Source: Burkholderia sp. NRF60-BP8 (GTDB taxonomy: Bacteria; Pseudomonadota; Gammaproteobacteria; Burkholderiales; Burkholderiaceae). Taken from it: a stretch of 64,000 bases of DNA. The DNA is taken from assembly GCF_001522585.2 (NCBI RefSeq), contig NZ_CP013372.1, positions 1 through 64,000 on the forward strand. Reading direction: 5' to 3'. The notes under the pieces were generated by a model that worked only from the letters and a program-made list of their open reading frames with translations, had not been told where the DNA came from and did no database searches. The position numbers and the translations under genes were made by a program. Positions 8,128-17,339 of the stretch are shown here, one piece after another. How positions within the stretch are numbered: position 1 is the stretch's first letter; the number at the start of each line of letters is the position of its first letter.

Positions 8128-9156
8128 ATGAAAGCACTGGCAAAGCTCGAACGCGGCCCCGGCCTCACGCTCACGCGCGTGAAGCGCCCCGAAGTCGGCC
8201 ACAACGACGTGCTGATCAAGATCCGCCGCACGGCGATCTGCGGCACCGATATCCATATCTGGAAGTGGGACGACTGGGCGCAGAAGACGATTCCGGTGCC
8301 GATGCACGTCGGCCACGAATACGTCGGCGAGATCGTCGAGATGGGGCAGGAAGTGCGCGGTTTCGCGATCGGCGATCGCGTGTCCGGCGAAGGTCACATC
8401 ACGTGCGGTTTTTGCCGCAACTGTCGCGCCGGGCGCCGGCATCTGTGCCGCAACACGGTGGGCGTCGGCGTGAACCGCGAAGGCGCGTTCGCCGAATACC
8501 TGGCGATTCCGGCGTTCAACGCGTTCAAGATTCCGCCGGAGATCTCCGACGATCTCGCGTCGATCTTCGATCCGTTCGGCAACGCGACGCATACGGCGCT
8601 GTCGTTCAATCTGGTCGGCGAAGACGTGCTGATCACCGGCGCGGGCCCGATCGGCATCATGGCCGTCGCGATCGCGAAGCACGTCGGCGCGCGCAACGTC
8701 GTCATCACCGACATCAACGACTATCGGCTTTCGCTCGCGCGCAAGATGGGCGCGACGCGCGCGGTCAACGTCGCGCGCGAGTCGCTGCGCGACGTCATGG
8801 CCGACCTGCACATGACCGAAGGCTTCGACGTCGGTCTCGAGATGTCCGGCGTGCCGAGCGCGTTCACGAGCCTGCTCGAGGCGATGAATCACGGCGGCAA
8901 GGTCGCGCTGCTCGGCATCCCGCCCGCGCAGACGGCGATCGACTGGAATCAGGTGATCTTCAAGGGGCTCGAGATCAAGGGCATCTACGGCCGCGAAATG
9001 TTCGAGACCTGGTACAAGATGGTCGCGATGCTGCAAAGCGGCCTCGACCTGTCGCCGATCATCACGCATCGCTTCGCGGCCGACGACTACGAGCAAGGCT
9101 TCGCCGCGATGCTGTCCGGCGAAAGCGGCAAGGTGATTCTCGACTGGACGGTCTGA
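8128..9156 (+). CDS. tdh: L-threonine 3-dehydrogenase
   Basis: 342 aa zinc-dependent medium-chain dehydrogenase oxidising L-threonine to 2-amino-3-ketobutyrate with NAD+, feeding Kbl. The catalytic zinc ligand motif [13 protein letters not shown], the GHEYVGE motif, the structural-zinc cysteines in [15 protein letters not shown], and the GAGPIGIMA nucleotide-binding loop are all present. The ATG at 8128 follows GGAGG and gives the standard N-terminus MKALAKLE. Second gene of the kbl-tdh operon, followed by a strong stem-loop. Confidence 0.97.
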   Translation: MKALAKLERGPGLTLTRVKRPEVGHNDVLIKIRRTAICGTDIHIWKWDDWAQKTIPVPMHVGHEYVGEIVEMGQEVRGFAIGDRVSGEGHITCGFCRNCRAGRRHLCRNTVGVGVNREGAFAEYLAIPAFNAFKIPPEISDDLASIFDPFGNATHTALSFNLVGEDVLITGAGPIGIMAVAIAKHVGARNVVITDINDYRLSLARKMGATRAVNVARESLRDVMADLHMTEGFDVGLEMSGVPSAFTSLLEAMNHGGKVALLGIPPAQTAIDWNQVIFKGLEIKGIYGREMFETWYKMVAMLQSGLDLSPIITHRFAADDYEQGFAAMLSGESGKVILDWTV

Positions 9157-9169
9157 GCCGCGTGTCGAG

Positions 9170-9204
9170 ACGGGGCAGCGCGGCGCATTCGCCGCCTGCC
9201 CCGT
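9170..9204 (+). terminator. Terminator stem-loop after tdh
   Basis: ACGGGGCAG (9170-9178) pairs with CTGCCCCGT (9196-9204), and inside it GCGGCG with CGCCGC around CATT, with a single bulged C: about 15 bp of stem just 13 bp after the tdh stop, followed by GTTCGTTCG. Confidence 0.7.
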
Positions 9205-9683
9205 GTTCGTTCGTACGCGCACCGTCGAACCTCGGAAGCGCGATTCGACGCTTGAGGTGAGAATATTCGGGAGCCGTGTCTGCGCGCCGAATCGCCAGAC
9301 GATCCCACGTCGGTGACGGGTAATGGCACGTTCGCTTCACCTGTCGACACGCGCGCCGCTCGTTTCCGTCACGCCATTCGGCGCCCGTTTCTCCTCTTCC
9401 GCACCCTCCCCCGCTTCGCTTGGCGTGCGAGCGCTCGCATGCCACCGTGTGCGATATCGTGCCGATCCGGCACATCGACCGTGAGTCGCACGCAGCGTCG
9501 CGACTCACTGATGCACGATGCGATCGACATCGGTCGATCTCGATCGGTGCGTAGACCGCTACCTGGTCCGTTCACCCTTCGCTCCGCAGTGTCGGGCCGA
9601 GGGCTCGACTTGACGCGCCGGCGCGTCGGCCACGATTCGCCCCTCCCACCGGCAGGGCCATTTCATCCGGGTATTGACGACGG
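9205..9683. other. Non-coding gap holding one satellite iteron
   Basis: About 480 bp between the tdh terminator and the TetR operator. It contains one iteron-like site (9256-9275). The open frames crossing it show no recognisable protein features. Nothing else was identified. Confidence 0.5.
9256..9275 (-). repeat. Inverted satellite iteron
   Basis: GGTGAGAATATTCGGGAGCC is the reverse complement of the origin iteron (core CCCGAATATTCTCACC), 6.5 kb from the array and inverted relative to it. Confidence 0.7.
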
Positions 9684-9702
9684 AGAACGATCGTTCTACC
9701 GT
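9674..9702 (+). promoter_or_regulatory. Promoter with TetR-type palindrome
   Basis: AGAACGATCGTTCT (9684-9697) is a perfect 14-bp palindrome 11 bp before the TetR start. A TTGACG -35 (9674-9679) lies 17 bp from a weak -10 (TACCGT, 9697-9702), so a bound repressor would cover the promoter. Likely autoregulation. Confidence 0.6.
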
Positions 9703-9708
9703 AAACCC

Positions 9709-10314
9709 ATGAACACATCTCCCGACACCTCCGGCGAACCCAGCGTTCGCGACCGGCTGCTCGACGCGGCCGAAGCGCTGATCTATTCGGGCGGCATCCA
9801 TGCGACGGGCGTCGATGCGATCGTCAAGCGATCCGGTGCGGCACGAAAGAGCTTTTATTCGCATTTCGAATCGAAAGAGGCGTTGGTGGTCGCCGCGCTC
9901 GAACGTCGCGACGAGCGCTGGATGCGCTGGTTCGTCGACGCCACGCTGGCGCGCGGCAAGGCGCCGCGCGCGCAGCTGCTCGGCATGTTCGACGTGCTGC
10001 GCGACTGGTTCGGGCAGCCCGACTTTCACGGCTGCGCGTTCCTGAATGCGTCAGGCGAGATACCCGACGCCGACGATCCCGTGCGCGTCGTCGCCCGCAT
10101 GCACAAGGCGCGCCTGCTGGCGTTCGTGCGCGAGCGCTTCGACGCCCTTGCCGATGAAACCGGCATCGAGCGCCGCGGGCTCGCACGCATCGCGCGTCAG
10201 TGGCTCGTGTTGATCGACGGCGCGATCGGCGTGGCGCTCGTCAGTGGCGATGCAAACGCCGCGCGCGATGCGCGCGCGACGGCTGAACTGCTGCTCGATA
10301 CCGTATCGCGGTAG
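9709..10314 (+). CDS. TetR/AcrR-family transcriptional regulator
   Basis: 201 aa from the ATG at 9709, chosen because it begins the canonical N-terminal helix (VRDRLLDAAEALIYSGG) right after an operator-like palindrome; upstream frame extension is non-coding. The helix-turn-helix is GVDAIVKRSGAARKSFYSHF with the trailing KEALV. The C-terminal ligand domain is not diagnostic. The DUF1348 gene follows 63 bp downstream on the same strand and is the likely target along with the gene itself. Confidence 0.88.
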   Translation: MNTSPDTSGEPSVRDRLLDAAEALIYSGGIHATGVDAIVKRSGAARKSFYSHFESKEALVVAALERRDERWMRWFVDATLARGKAPRAQLLGMFDVLRDWFGQPDFHGCAFLNASGEIPDADDPVRVVARMHKARLLAFVRERFDALADETGIERRGLARIARQWLVLIDGAIGVALVSGDANAARDARATAELLLDTVSR

Positions 10315-10377
10315 CCGACGCAGCGAATCCACCCGGCTGCGTGCATGCGCAGCCCGAACCCTGAACAGGAGCAACCC

Positions 10378-10857
10378 ATGTCCGCTTCCCCCGAAGTTCG
10401 TCCGCCCGTTCCGCCGTTCACGCTCGAAACGGCGCGCCAGAAGGTGCGCGCCGCCGAGGACGCATGGAACACGCGCGACCCGCAACGCGTGTCGCTCGCC
10501 TATACGCCGCAAAGCCGCTGGCGCAATCGCGCGGAGTTCGTGACGGGCCGCGACGAGATCGTCGGGCTGCTGCAGCGGAAGTGGACGCGCGAACTCGACT
10601 ACCGCCTGATCAAGGAGCTGTGGGCGTTCGGCGGCAACCGCATCGCGGTGCGCTTTGCGTACGAGTGGCATGACGATGCGGGCAACTGGTTCCGTTCGTA
10701 CGGCAACGAGAACTGGGAGTTCGATGAAAACGGCCTGATGGCGCATCGTCACGCGAGCATCAACGATCTGCCGATTCGCGAGGCGGACCGTCTTTATCGC
10801 TGGCCGCTCGGCCGTCGTCCGGACGATCATCCGGGACTGTCCGACCTCGGGCTGTGA
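10378..10857 (+). CDS. DUF1348 (NTF2-like) protein
   Basis: 159 aa, full length for the family. SnoaL/NTF2-like alpha+beta fold with the DUF1348 hallmarks [26 protein letters not shown] and [23 protein letters not shown]. The ATG at 10378 follows AGGAGCAACCC. Function of the family is unknown; TetR-DUF1348 pairs are common in proteobacteria, suggesting substrate-controlled expression. It converges on dmlA across a gap with two iteron-like sites. Confidence 0.85.
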   Translation: MSASPEVRPPVPPFTLETARQKVRAAEDAWNTRDPQRVSLAYTPQSRWRNRAEFVTGRDEIVGLLQRKWTRELDYRLIKELWAFGGNRIAVRFAYEWHDDAGNWFRSYGNENWEFDENGLMAHRHASINDLPIREADRLYRWPLGRRPDDHPGLSDLGL

Positions 10858-10905
10858 TGCGCGTCTGCGTTCGACGGATCGACGAACGCATCGGCCGGAT
10901 TCAAT

Positions 10906-10953
10906 GGTGAGGAAATTCGGGAGCCGGCCGCCGAAGGTGAGATTTTTCGGGAC
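10906..10953 (-). repeat. Two inverted satellite iterons
   Basis: GGTGAGGAAATTCGGGAGCC (10906-10925) and AAGGTGAGATTTTTCGGGAC (10934-10953), 29-30 bp apart, both reverse complements of the origin iteron. The second core, CCCGAAAAATCTCACC, is identical to the origin copy at 2157-2172. Confidence 0.85.
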
Positions 10954-11335
10954 GAGGTGAAATGTCGCGTCGAGCTGTGTGCGTTGAACAGATCGACGCG
11001 ACATCGCACGAGTCAAGCGATGCATGCGTCGGAGTGTTGCGGTGTGCTTCCCTGCGCGATGCATCTCACCGATCGCGCCGAAGCGATCGTGCATCGACGA
11101 TCGGTGTGGGCGAGCGCGCCGTGCAACTCACCGATCGGATCGTCCTTCGACTTTCAAGGAACAACCTCACGAGCCGTGCGCGTTGCGATGTGCCGTTGCT
11201 CACCGTTGGATATCACCGCCGACGCATCGGCGGCATCCGCACAAGTGCGTAACCGCATCGCGTGTCGCTCACCGCAGACGGGTTCTCGAGCGCCGTGCAG
11301 CGCTGCCCCGCGCGAACGCCGGGCGCGCCCCTCAC
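10954..11335. other. Non-coding gap with spaced CTCACC words
   Basis: About 380 bp between DUF1348 and dmlA ends with no supportable gene. It holds GCATCTCACCGATCG (11061-11075) and GCAACTCACCGATCG (11123-11137), 14/15 identical and 62 bp apart, and further CTCAC words near 11165, 11198 and 11268. They lack the CCCG half of the iteron. Confidence 0.4.
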
Positions 11336-12421
11336 TCACCCCGCAATCCGCGCGGCGATCGCCTCGCCCACTTCCTGCGTGCCCGCGTGGCCGCCGAGAT
11401 CGCGCGTCCGCGGCCCCGTGCGCAGCACGTCCTCGATCGCGGCGACGATCGCATCGTGCGCGTCGCGCTCGCGGCCCGTACCGTTACCGAGGAAGTCGAG
11501 CATCATCGCGGCCGACCAGATCATCGCGATCGGGTTCGCGATGTACTGCCCCGCGATGTCGGGCGCCGAACCGTGCACGGGTTCGAACAGCGACGGGAAC
11601 GTACGGTCGGGGTTCAGGTTCGCCGACGGCGCGATGCCGATCGTGCCCGTACAGGCCGGCCCGAGATCCGACAGGATGTCGCCGAACAGATTCGATGCGA
11701 CGACGACGTCGAAGCGATCCGGCTGCAGGACGAATCGCGCACACAGGATGTCGATGTGCTGCTTGTCGACCGCGATCTCCGGATAGCGTTCGGCCATCTC
11801 GGCCGCGCGCGCATCCCACCACGGCATGCTGATCGCGATGCCGTTGCTTTTCGTCGCGACGGTGACGCGCTTCGCGCGCCGCTGCGCGAGCTCGAACGCG
11901 AATTTCAGCACGCGCTCGGTGCCGTGCCGCGTGAAGATCGACTGCTGCATCACGACTTCGCGCTCGGTGCCTTCGAACATCGTGCCGCCGACCGACGAAT
12001 ATTCGCCCTCGGTGTTCTCCCGCACGATCATGAAATCGATGTCGCCCGCGCGGCGGCCGGCGAGCGGTGACGGTACGCCGTCGAACAGGCGCGCGGGCCG
12101 CAGGTTGATGTACTGGTCGAATTCGCGGCGGAATTTCAGCAGCGAGCCCCACAGCGAAATGTGATCGGGCACCGTCGCCGGCCAGCCGACCGCGCCGAAC
12201 AGGATCGCATCCATGCCCGACAGTTGCGCTTTCCAGTCGTCCGGCATCATCGTGCCGTGCTGCGCGTAGTAGTCGCAGCTCGCCCAGTCGATCTCGACGA
12301 AGTCGAAACGCACGCCGAAGCGCGCGGTCACGGCGTCGAGCACGCGCAGGCCCTCGGGCATCACTTCGCGGCCGATGCCGTCGCCGGGGATCACGGCAAT
12401 CCTGTAAGTCCTGTCGGTCAT
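11336..12421 (-). CDS. dmlA: D-malate/tartrate dehydrogenase (decarboxylating)
   Basis: 361 aa, the same length as E. coli DmlA. Member of the isocitrate/isopropylmalate dehydrogenase family that oxidatively decarboxylates D-malate (also tartrate or isopropylmalate in relatives) to pyruvate with NAD+. Seen: AVIPGDGIGREVMPEGLRVL at the N-terminus, the VRENTEGEYSSVGG segment, and the metal-binding SNLFGDILSDLG. AAGGAG precedes the ATG. It is divergent from a DmlR-like LysR gene, which supports D-malate as substrate. TtuC-type tartrate dehydrogenase is the alternative name. Confidence 0.9.
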   Translation of the reverse strand: MTDRTYRIAVIPGDGIGREVMPEGLRVLDAVTARFGVRFDFVEIDWASCDYYAQHGTMMPDDWKAQLSGMDAILFGAVGWPATVPDHISLWGSLLKFRREFDQYINLRPARLFDGVPSPLAGRRAGDIDFMIVRENTEGEYSSVGGTMFEGTEREVVMQQSIFTRHGTERVLKFAFELAQRRAKRVTVATKSNGIAISMPWWDARAAEMAERYPEIAVDKQHIDILCARFVLQPDRFDVVVASNLFGDILSDLGPACTGTIGIAPSANLNPDRTFPSLFEPVHGSAPDIAGQYIANPIAMIWSAAMMLDFLGNGTGRERDAHDAIVAAIEDVLRTGPRTRDLGGHAGTQEVGEAIAARIAG

Positions 12422-12536
12422 GCAAATCTCCTTGGCTGTTCGGCCGGCTGTCGGGAAGGCAGCGGCCCGTCACGCCATTCTATTTATTTCCATATGGATT
12501 AAAATCGCGCAAAAGTTAATCGACTTTCCACGAATC

Positions 12537-13460
12537 GTGAATAAATCGCCGAACCTCGACGATCTGCGCGTGTTCAGCGTGGTCGTCCGCCTCGCGAGCT
12601 TCAGCGCGGCCGCCGAGCAGCTCGCGGTGTCGCCCGCGTACGTCAGCAAGCGCGTCGCGATGCTCGAGGCGCAGCTCGGCACGCGCCTGCTGCATCGATC
12701 GACACGCCGCATGACGGTCACCGAAGCCGGCGAACGCGTGCTCGCGCGCGCCGAAAAGATTCTCGACGACGTCGATCATCTCGTCGAGGACGTGTCGACC
12801 ACGCGCACGGTGCCGCGCGGCACGCTGCGCATGTCGAGCAGCTTCGGCTTCGGCCGGCACGTCGTCGCGCCGGCGCTGCTCGACTTCAGCGCGCGCTATC
12901 CGCAACTGAACGTGCGGCTCGATCTGTTCGACCGGCTCGTCGATGTTGCCGGCGAAGGCTACGACCTCGACGTGCGCATCGGCGACGAGATCGCCGATCA
13001 TCTGATCGCGCGCCGCCTTGCGGCGAACCATCGCGTGCTGTGTGCGTCGCCCGACTATCTCGCCCGCCGCGGGACGCCGCGCTCGCTCGCGGATCTGGCC
13101 TCGCACGACTGTCTCGCGATCAAGGAGCGCGATCATCCGTTCGGCGTATGGCGACTGAACGTGCGCGGCGAAACGGCGACGGTGAAGGTCGGCGGCGCGC
13201 TGTCGACGAACCATGGCGAGGTGGCCGTGCAATGGGCGCTGGCCGGGCGCGGCATCGTGCTGCGCTCGATCTGGGAGGCCCGGCCGCTGATCGAGGGCGG
13301 CGCATTGTGCCGCGTGCTGCCGGATGCGATCCAGCCCGCGAACATCTGGGCCGTGTATCCGGAACGCGTCGCGGCGTCGGCGAAGGTGCGTGTGTGCGTG
13401 GATTTTCTGGTGGAGGCGCTGGCCGGCCTGGATGCCGCCGCGGGTGACGATACGGCCTGA
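12537..13460 (+). CDS. dmlR: LysR-family activator, DmlR-like
   Basis: 307 aa from the GTG at 12537, equal to the length of E. coli DmlR. The DNA-binding helix-turn-helix (SFSAAAEQLAVSPAYVSKRV, followed by LHRSTRRMTVTEAGE) is very close to my memory of DmlR. The C-terminal two thirds form the periplasmic-binding-protein-like effector domain. Earlier ATG starts would add 39 residues lacking family similarity. Divergent from dmlA; expected to activate dmlA in response to D-malate. Confidence 0.88.
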   Translation: MNKSPNLDDLRVFSVVVRLASFSAAAEQLAVSPAYVSKRVAMLEAQLGTRLLHRSTRRMTVTEAGERVLARAEKILDDVDHLVEDVSTTRTVPRGTLRMSSSFGFGRHVVAPALLDFSARYPQLNVRLDLFDRLVDVAGEGYDLDVRIGDEIADHLIARRLAANHRVLCASPDYLARRGTPRSLADLASHDCLAIKERDHPFGVWRLNVRGETATVKVGGALSTNHGEVAVQWALAGRGIVLRSIWEARPLIEGGALCRVLPDAIQPANIWAVYPERVAASAKVRVCVDFLVEALAGLDAAAGDDTA

Positions 13461-13468
13461 AATCGGCT

Positions 13469-13490
13469 AAAGGTGAGCTTTTACGGGGGC
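13469..13490 (-). repeat. Inverted satellite iteron
   Basis: AAAGGTGAGCTTTTACGG followed by GGGC; reverse-complement core CCCGTAAAAGCTCACC with the TTT tail of the origin repeats. It lies between the dmlR stop and the terminator palindrome, 10.7 kb from the main array. Confidence 0.75.
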
Positions 13491-13493
13491 GTG

Positions 13494-13519
13494 CGCAGGC
13501 ACCGTCGACGGTGCCTGCG
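13494..13519. terminator. Bidirectional terminator palindrome between dmlR and argC
   Basis: CGCAGGCACCGTC (13494-13506) and GACGGTGCCTGCG (13507-13519) form a perfect 26-bp palindrome between the convergent dmlR and argC genes, 6 bp from the argC stop. Confidence 0.7.
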
Positions 13520-13525
13520 GGCGCA

Positions 13526-14467
13526 TCACGCCGCGTGTCGCGCGCCGAGCATCAAGTCGAGATTCTGCACGGCGGCGCCGGATGCCCCTTTGCCGAGATT
13601 GTCGAACACGGCGGACAGCAGCACCTGGGTGCCGTCTGCGTTGACGAACACGCCGAGCCGCAGATCATTGGTGCCGTTCAACGCTTGCGGATCGAGATGC
13701 GTTGCCGCGCGTGCGTCCGCGAGCGGCATCACGTCGACGTGACGCGCATCCGCGTAGTGATGCGCGAGACAGGCATGCAACCGCTCGCCCGTCACCCCGG
13801 CCGGCAGCAGGCGCAGCTCGATCGGGATGGTGAGCACGATGCCTTGCCGATAGGCACCGTAGGCCGGCACGAAGAACGGGCGGTGCGCGAGCCCCGCGTG
13901 CTGCCGGATCTCGGGCACGTGCTTGTGCTCGAGAGCGAGGCCGTAGACCTGCAGCGGCAACGCGCGTGCGGCGGCGTCGCCCGCTTCGAATGCATCGACG
14001 GCGGCCCGCCCGCCGCCCGAATAACCGGACACCGCATGGATGCTCACCGGGTAGTCGCGCGGCAGCAGCCCTGCCTGCAGGAGCGGGCGAAGCAGGCCGA
14101 TCGCGCCCGTCGGATAGCAGCCCGGATTGGTCACGCGCTTCGCCTGCGCAATGTGTCGCGCCTGTCCGTCGGCCATCTCGGGGAAGCCGTAGACCCATTC
14201 GGGTTGCGTGCGGTGAGCTGAACTGGCGTCGATCACGCGTACTGCCGGATTCCGGATGAAGCCGACCGCTTCGCGCGCGGCCGCGTCGGGCAGGCACAGG
14301 ATCGCGATATCGCACGCGTTGAGTGCGTCGGCGCGCCGCGCGGGGTCCTTGCGTTCGGCGGCGGGAAGCGTGAGCAGCCGCACGTCGGTGCGCTCGCGCA
14401 GACGCGCGTGAATCTGCAACCCGGTCGTGCCCTGGTCGCCGTCGATGAAGATGGTGGGGAAGCGCAT
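13526..14467 (-). CDS. argC: N-acetyl-gamma-glutamyl-phosphate reductase, type 2
   Basis: 313 aa, the short type-2 AGPR form. NADPH-dependent reduction of N-acetylglutamyl phosphate in arginine synthesis. Visible: [13 protein letters not shown] nucleotide loop, the catalytic-cysteine motif [18 protein letters not shown], and the [11 protein letters not shown] segment. No other arginine genes are nearby; a LysR gene is divergent from it. It may be a second argC, with the housekeeping copy elsewhere. Confidence 0.93.
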   Translation of the reverse strand: MRFPTIFIDGDQGTTGLQIHARLRERTDVRLLTLPAAERKDPARRADALNACDIAILCLPDAAAREAVGFIRNPAVRVIDASSAHRTQPEWVYGFPEMADGQARHIAQAKRVTNPGCYPTGAIGLLRPLLQAGLLPRDYPVSIHAVSGYSGGGRAAVDAFEAGDAAARALPLQVYGLALEHKHVPEIRQHAGLAHRPFFVPAYGAYRQGIVLTIPIELRLLPAGVTGERLHACLAHHYADARHVDVMPLADARAATHLDPQALNGTNDLRLGVFVNADGTQVLLSAVFDNLGKGASGAAVQNLDLMLGARHAA

Positions 14468-14533
14468 GATGGTCGTGTTCGTCGCGTTCGGTCGTCGGGG
14501 GAAACCGTATCGTCCACCGAACGCCTAGAATAG

Positions 14534-14571
14534 GAAAAGTTGAATTTGCTGATCGTCCGATTCAGCTTTTC
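14534..14571. promoter_or_regulatory. Inverted repeat in argC/LysR intergenic region
   Basis: GAAAAGTTGAAT (14534-14545) and ATTCAGCTTTTC (14560-14571) are inverted copies with one mismatch, 14 bp apart, between the divergent argC and LysR starts. The spacing suits a LysR-type dimer-of-dimers site. Confidence 0.5.
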
Positions 14572-14588
14572 TGAACGAGAGGTGTGTG

Positions 14589-15473
14589 ATGCGCGAGATC
14601 AGTCTGGACCGCCTGCGTACGCTGGTCGCGATCGCGGACCAGGGCTCCTTCGTGGCGGCGGCGCAATGGCTTCATCTCGCCCCGCCGACCGTCAGCCTGC
14701 ATGTCGCCGAGCTGGAAAGCCGCGTCGGCGCGCCGCTGCTGTCGCGTACCCGCGGCAACGTGCGCCCGTCCGTGATCGGCGAAGTGCTGGTGGAGCGGGC
14801 GCGGCGTCTGCTGGCGGAAGTCGAATCCACGCTGGACGACGTGCAGCGACAGGTGCAGGGATTGACCGGGCGCGTACGCCTCGGCGCATCGACCGGGGCG
14901 ATCGCGCATCTGTTGCCGCAGGCGGTGGCCGGATTGCGCGCACAGCATCCGGATATCGATGTGCAGATCGCGGTGCTCACGTCGCACGACACGCTGTCGC
15001 GGATTGCACAAGGCACGCTCGATGTCGGGTTGGTCGCGCTGCCGCAAGCGCCGGTCGCGGGGCTGACGATCCGCCCGTGGCGCCGCGATCCGGTGATGGC
15101 TTTCCTGCCCGCGGACTGGCCGCTTCCGGCCCGGGTGACGCCCGCGTATCTGGCCGCGCGGCCGCTGATTCTCAACGATGCGACGACGCGCCTGTCGCGG
15201 CTCACGACCGAATGGTTCGCGCTCGGCGGCCACCGGCCCGAGCCGCGGATCGCGCTCAACTACAACGATGCGATCAAGAGCCTGGTCGCCGCAGGTTACG
15301 GCGCGACGCTGCTGCCGCACGAGGCAGGCGCCCCGTTGCCGGATGCGCGCATCGTCATGCGGCCGCTACGCCCGGCGTTGTGGCGCGAGTTGGGGATTGC
15401 CCATCGAGCAGGCCCGGTCGAACGGGCGACGCAGCACGTGCTCGATGCGCTGCGGGCGCTCGGCGCGCGATAG
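14589..15473 (+). CDS. LysR-family transcriptional regulator
   Basis: 294 aa from the ATG at 14589 (a GTG one codon earlier is also possible); GAGAGG lies 7-12 bp upstream. N-terminal winged helix-turn-helix (SFVAAAQWLHLAPPTVSLHV, then PLLSRTRGNVRPS), central coiled linker, and a C-terminal effector domain. Divergent from argC with an inverted repeat between them, so argC is the likely target. Effector unknown. Confidence 0.88.
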   Translation: MREISLDRLRTLVAIADQGSFVAAAQWLHLAPPTVSLHVAELESRVGAPLLSRTRGNVRPSVIGEVLVERARRLLAEVESTLDDVQRQVQGLTGRVRLGASTGAIAHLLPQAVAGLRAQHPDIDVQIAVLTSHDTLSRIAQGTLDVGLVALPQAPVAGLTIRPWRRDPVMAFLPADWPLPARVTPAYLAARPLILNDATTRLSRLTTEWFALGGHRPEPRIALNYNDAIKSLVAAGYGATLLPHEAGAPLPDARIVMRPLRPALWRELGIAHRAGPVERATQHVLDALRALGAR

Positions 15474-15514
15474 CGGGTCGTCGCGCGGCTGGGCCGTGCG
15501 GCCCGCACGCGCGT

Positions 15515-15979
15515 TCAGAGCCGGTTGTCCTTCGCGAGCATCAGCACGCGCGCCCAGCGCTGCGCATCGCGCTTGTCCATCATCGGCAGCTTCCATTCGC
15601 CGCGCACGGCGTCGCGCACGCGCACGACGAGATGCCAGCGGCCGTCGATCGGCGCGGCCTCGCAACCGTCGAGCTGCGACAGCGTATAGCGGCCGTCCGC
15701 GCCGTCATGCGACAGCCACAGCAGCCCTTGCGTCGCGGACACGCGCAACTCGCCCCATGCGCGATGCACGATATGCGTCCAGCCTTGTTCCTTCGTGTTC
15801 GGTGCGATGTCGCGGCGGCGCTTGAGCCACCATGCGATCAGTGCGATCAGGAGCGCGGCGGCCAGCACGGCGGCCGCGATCGCGACCGGCTGGCCGAACT
15901 GCGCGGCGATGACGTGAAACAGGTGAACGGCGCCCCATCCCAGGGCGATGAGCGCGAATAGCGCAATGAAAATCGGCAT
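15515..15979 (-). CDS. Membrane-anchored hypothetical protein
   Basis: 154 aa from the ATG at 15979, which is preceded by AGGAGG too far upstream to be ideal. Two hydrophobic segments (about residues 1-20 and 27-50) are followed by a basic WLKRRRD stop-transfer and a soluble domain of about 100 residues rich in Trp, with DGRYTLSQLDGCEAAP and GRWHLVVRVRD. The soluble part resembles PH-like or DUF-type membrane-associated domains, but I cannot name it. It lies downstream of the patatin gene beyond a strong stem-loop. Confidence 0.65.
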   Translation of the reverse strand: MPIFIALFALIALGWGAVHLFHVIAAQFGQPVAIAAAVLAAALLIALIAWWLKRRRDIAPNTKEQGWTHIVHRAWGELRVSATQGLLWLSHDGADGRYTLSQLDGCEAAPIDGRWHLVVRVRDAVRGEWKLPMMDKRDAQRWARVLMLAKDNRL

Positions 15980-15997
15980 GTCGAATCGGAAAGGAGG

Positions 15998-16028
15998 ACG
16001 GGCCGGCGCATGCAGCGCGCCGGCCCGT
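15998..16028 (-). terminator. Terminator stem-loop after patatin gene
   Basis: ACGGGCCGGCGC (15998-16009) pairs perfectly with GCGCCGGCCCGT (16017-16028) around a 7-nt loop, 12 bp after the patatin stop. Confidence 0.65.
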
Positions 16029-16039
16029 TGCACACGGCA

Positions 16040-17257
16040 TTACCGGCGGCGGTGAATGTCGTGCGTGACGAAGCCCGCGTCGTTGACGGGCAGCGCGAGG
16101 CCGTCCTTCACCGCGAGCGTCTTGCGGATGTCGTCGAGACCCGCGGACCAGTGGTCGCGCATCGTCGACAGACCGAACTGATAGTCCTTGTAGTGATGCT
16201 CGTACGCTTTCTGCTGATAGATCAGATGCTGGATGTTGTACTTCTTCCCGCTCGACATCTCTTCGGCCTCGACGCACCACGGGTCGTTCTTGCGCTGCTC
16301 TTCCGGCACCTGGTCGAGCACGTGGCGCAGCACGTTGCGGTAGCGCTGTTCGCGCTGCAGCGTATCGGTGACGAAACGCGTGCGGCTCGAATACTGCACG
16401 TCCTTCGTGCGCTCGGCGACGTCGGCCATCGTGCGCGGCAGCGGCCCGCGCGCGCTCCACAGATCGACCTGGAACGCGAGCGTGTCGCGGCGCGGCCGGG
16501 CGCGGAGTACTTCCATCAGCGGCGTGTTCGACACGACGCCGCCGTCCCAGTAGTACTCGCCGTCGATCTCGACGGGCGGGAACGCGGGCGGCAACGCACC
16601 GGACGCCATGAAATGCTCGGGCGCGAGACGGATGCGCGAGTTGTCGAAGTACACGAAGTTGCCGGTGCCGACGTTGACCGCGCCGACCGACACGCGCGTC
16701 TCGCCCGAATTGATCCGGTCGAAGTCGCACAGTTTCAGCAGCGTCGTGCGCAGCGCCGACGTGTCGTACCAGCTGATTTTTTCCGGATGGTCGGACACGC
16801 CGGGCAGCGGCGGCGGAAAGCGCGGCACGAAGAAGCCCTGCTGGCCCTGCATCATCGCGCTGGCGGCCTGCGACGCGGTGAAGAACGTGCGGATTTGATC
16901 GATGCTGTTGAACAGCGCGAATTCGAACGCGGCCGGAATCGCCGGAAAGAACGCCGGCTGGCAGATCGTTTCCCAGAATTCGCGCAGGCGCTCGACGCGA
17001 TGCTCGGGCGCGTTGCCGGCGATCAGCGCGGTATTGAGCGCGCCGATCGAGATGCCCGCGATCCAGTCGAGCGGAATGCCTGCTTCATGCAGCCCTTCGA
17101 ATACGCCGGCCTGATACGCGCCGAGCGCGCCGCCGCCTTGCAGGACGAGCGCGATCGTTTCGTACGGCAGCGACCGCGCAGCGGCCGGCGCACCGGCTTC
17201 GTGGTGCAGGTCCGCCGCATCGACGGCCTGCTTTTCTGTACGCGCGTGCGGTTTCAT
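16040..17257 (-). CDS. Patatin-like phospholipase with DUF3734-type C-terminus
   Basis: 405 aa. Serine hydrolase with a Ser-Asp dyad: oxyanion loop LVLQGGGALGAYQAGVFEGL, nucleophile elbow GISIG, and the Asp motif DGGVVSN. The last 70 residues (YEHHYKDYQFGLSTMRDHW) match the C-terminal domain often fused in Burkholderia/Ralstonia patatins. GGAG precedes the ATG. It follows bdhA and adc on the same strand; this trio occurs in polyhydroxybutyrate-producing betaproteobacteria, so a role in PHB-granule or lipid turnover is plausible but unproven. Confidence 0.88.
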   Translation of the reverse strand: MKPHARTEKQAVDAADLHHEAGAPAAARSLPYETIALVLQGGGALGAYQAGVFEGLHEAGIPLDWIAGISIGALNTALIAGNAPEHRVERLREFWETICQPAFFPAIPAAFEFALFNSIDQIRTFFTASQAASAMMQGQQGFFVPRFPPPLPGVSDHPEKISWYDTSALRTTLLKLCDFDRINSGETRVSVGAVNVGTGNFVYFDNSRIRLAPEHFMASGALPPAFPPVEIDGEYYWDGGVVSNTPLMEVLRARPRRDTLAFQVDLWSARGPLPRTMADVAERTKDVQYSSRTRFVTDTLQREQRYRNVLRHVLDQVPEEQRKNDPWCVEAEEMSSGKKYNIQHLIYQQKAYEHHYKDYQFGLSTMRDHWSAGLDDIRKTLAVKDGLALPVNDAGFVTHDIHRRR

Positions 17258-17339
17258 CAGTTGCTCCGAGAAATCCCGCCGTGGACGGCGGTGATGGAGG
17301 GCGTGGCGTCGATCGCCGACGGCACGCCATCGCAGGAAT

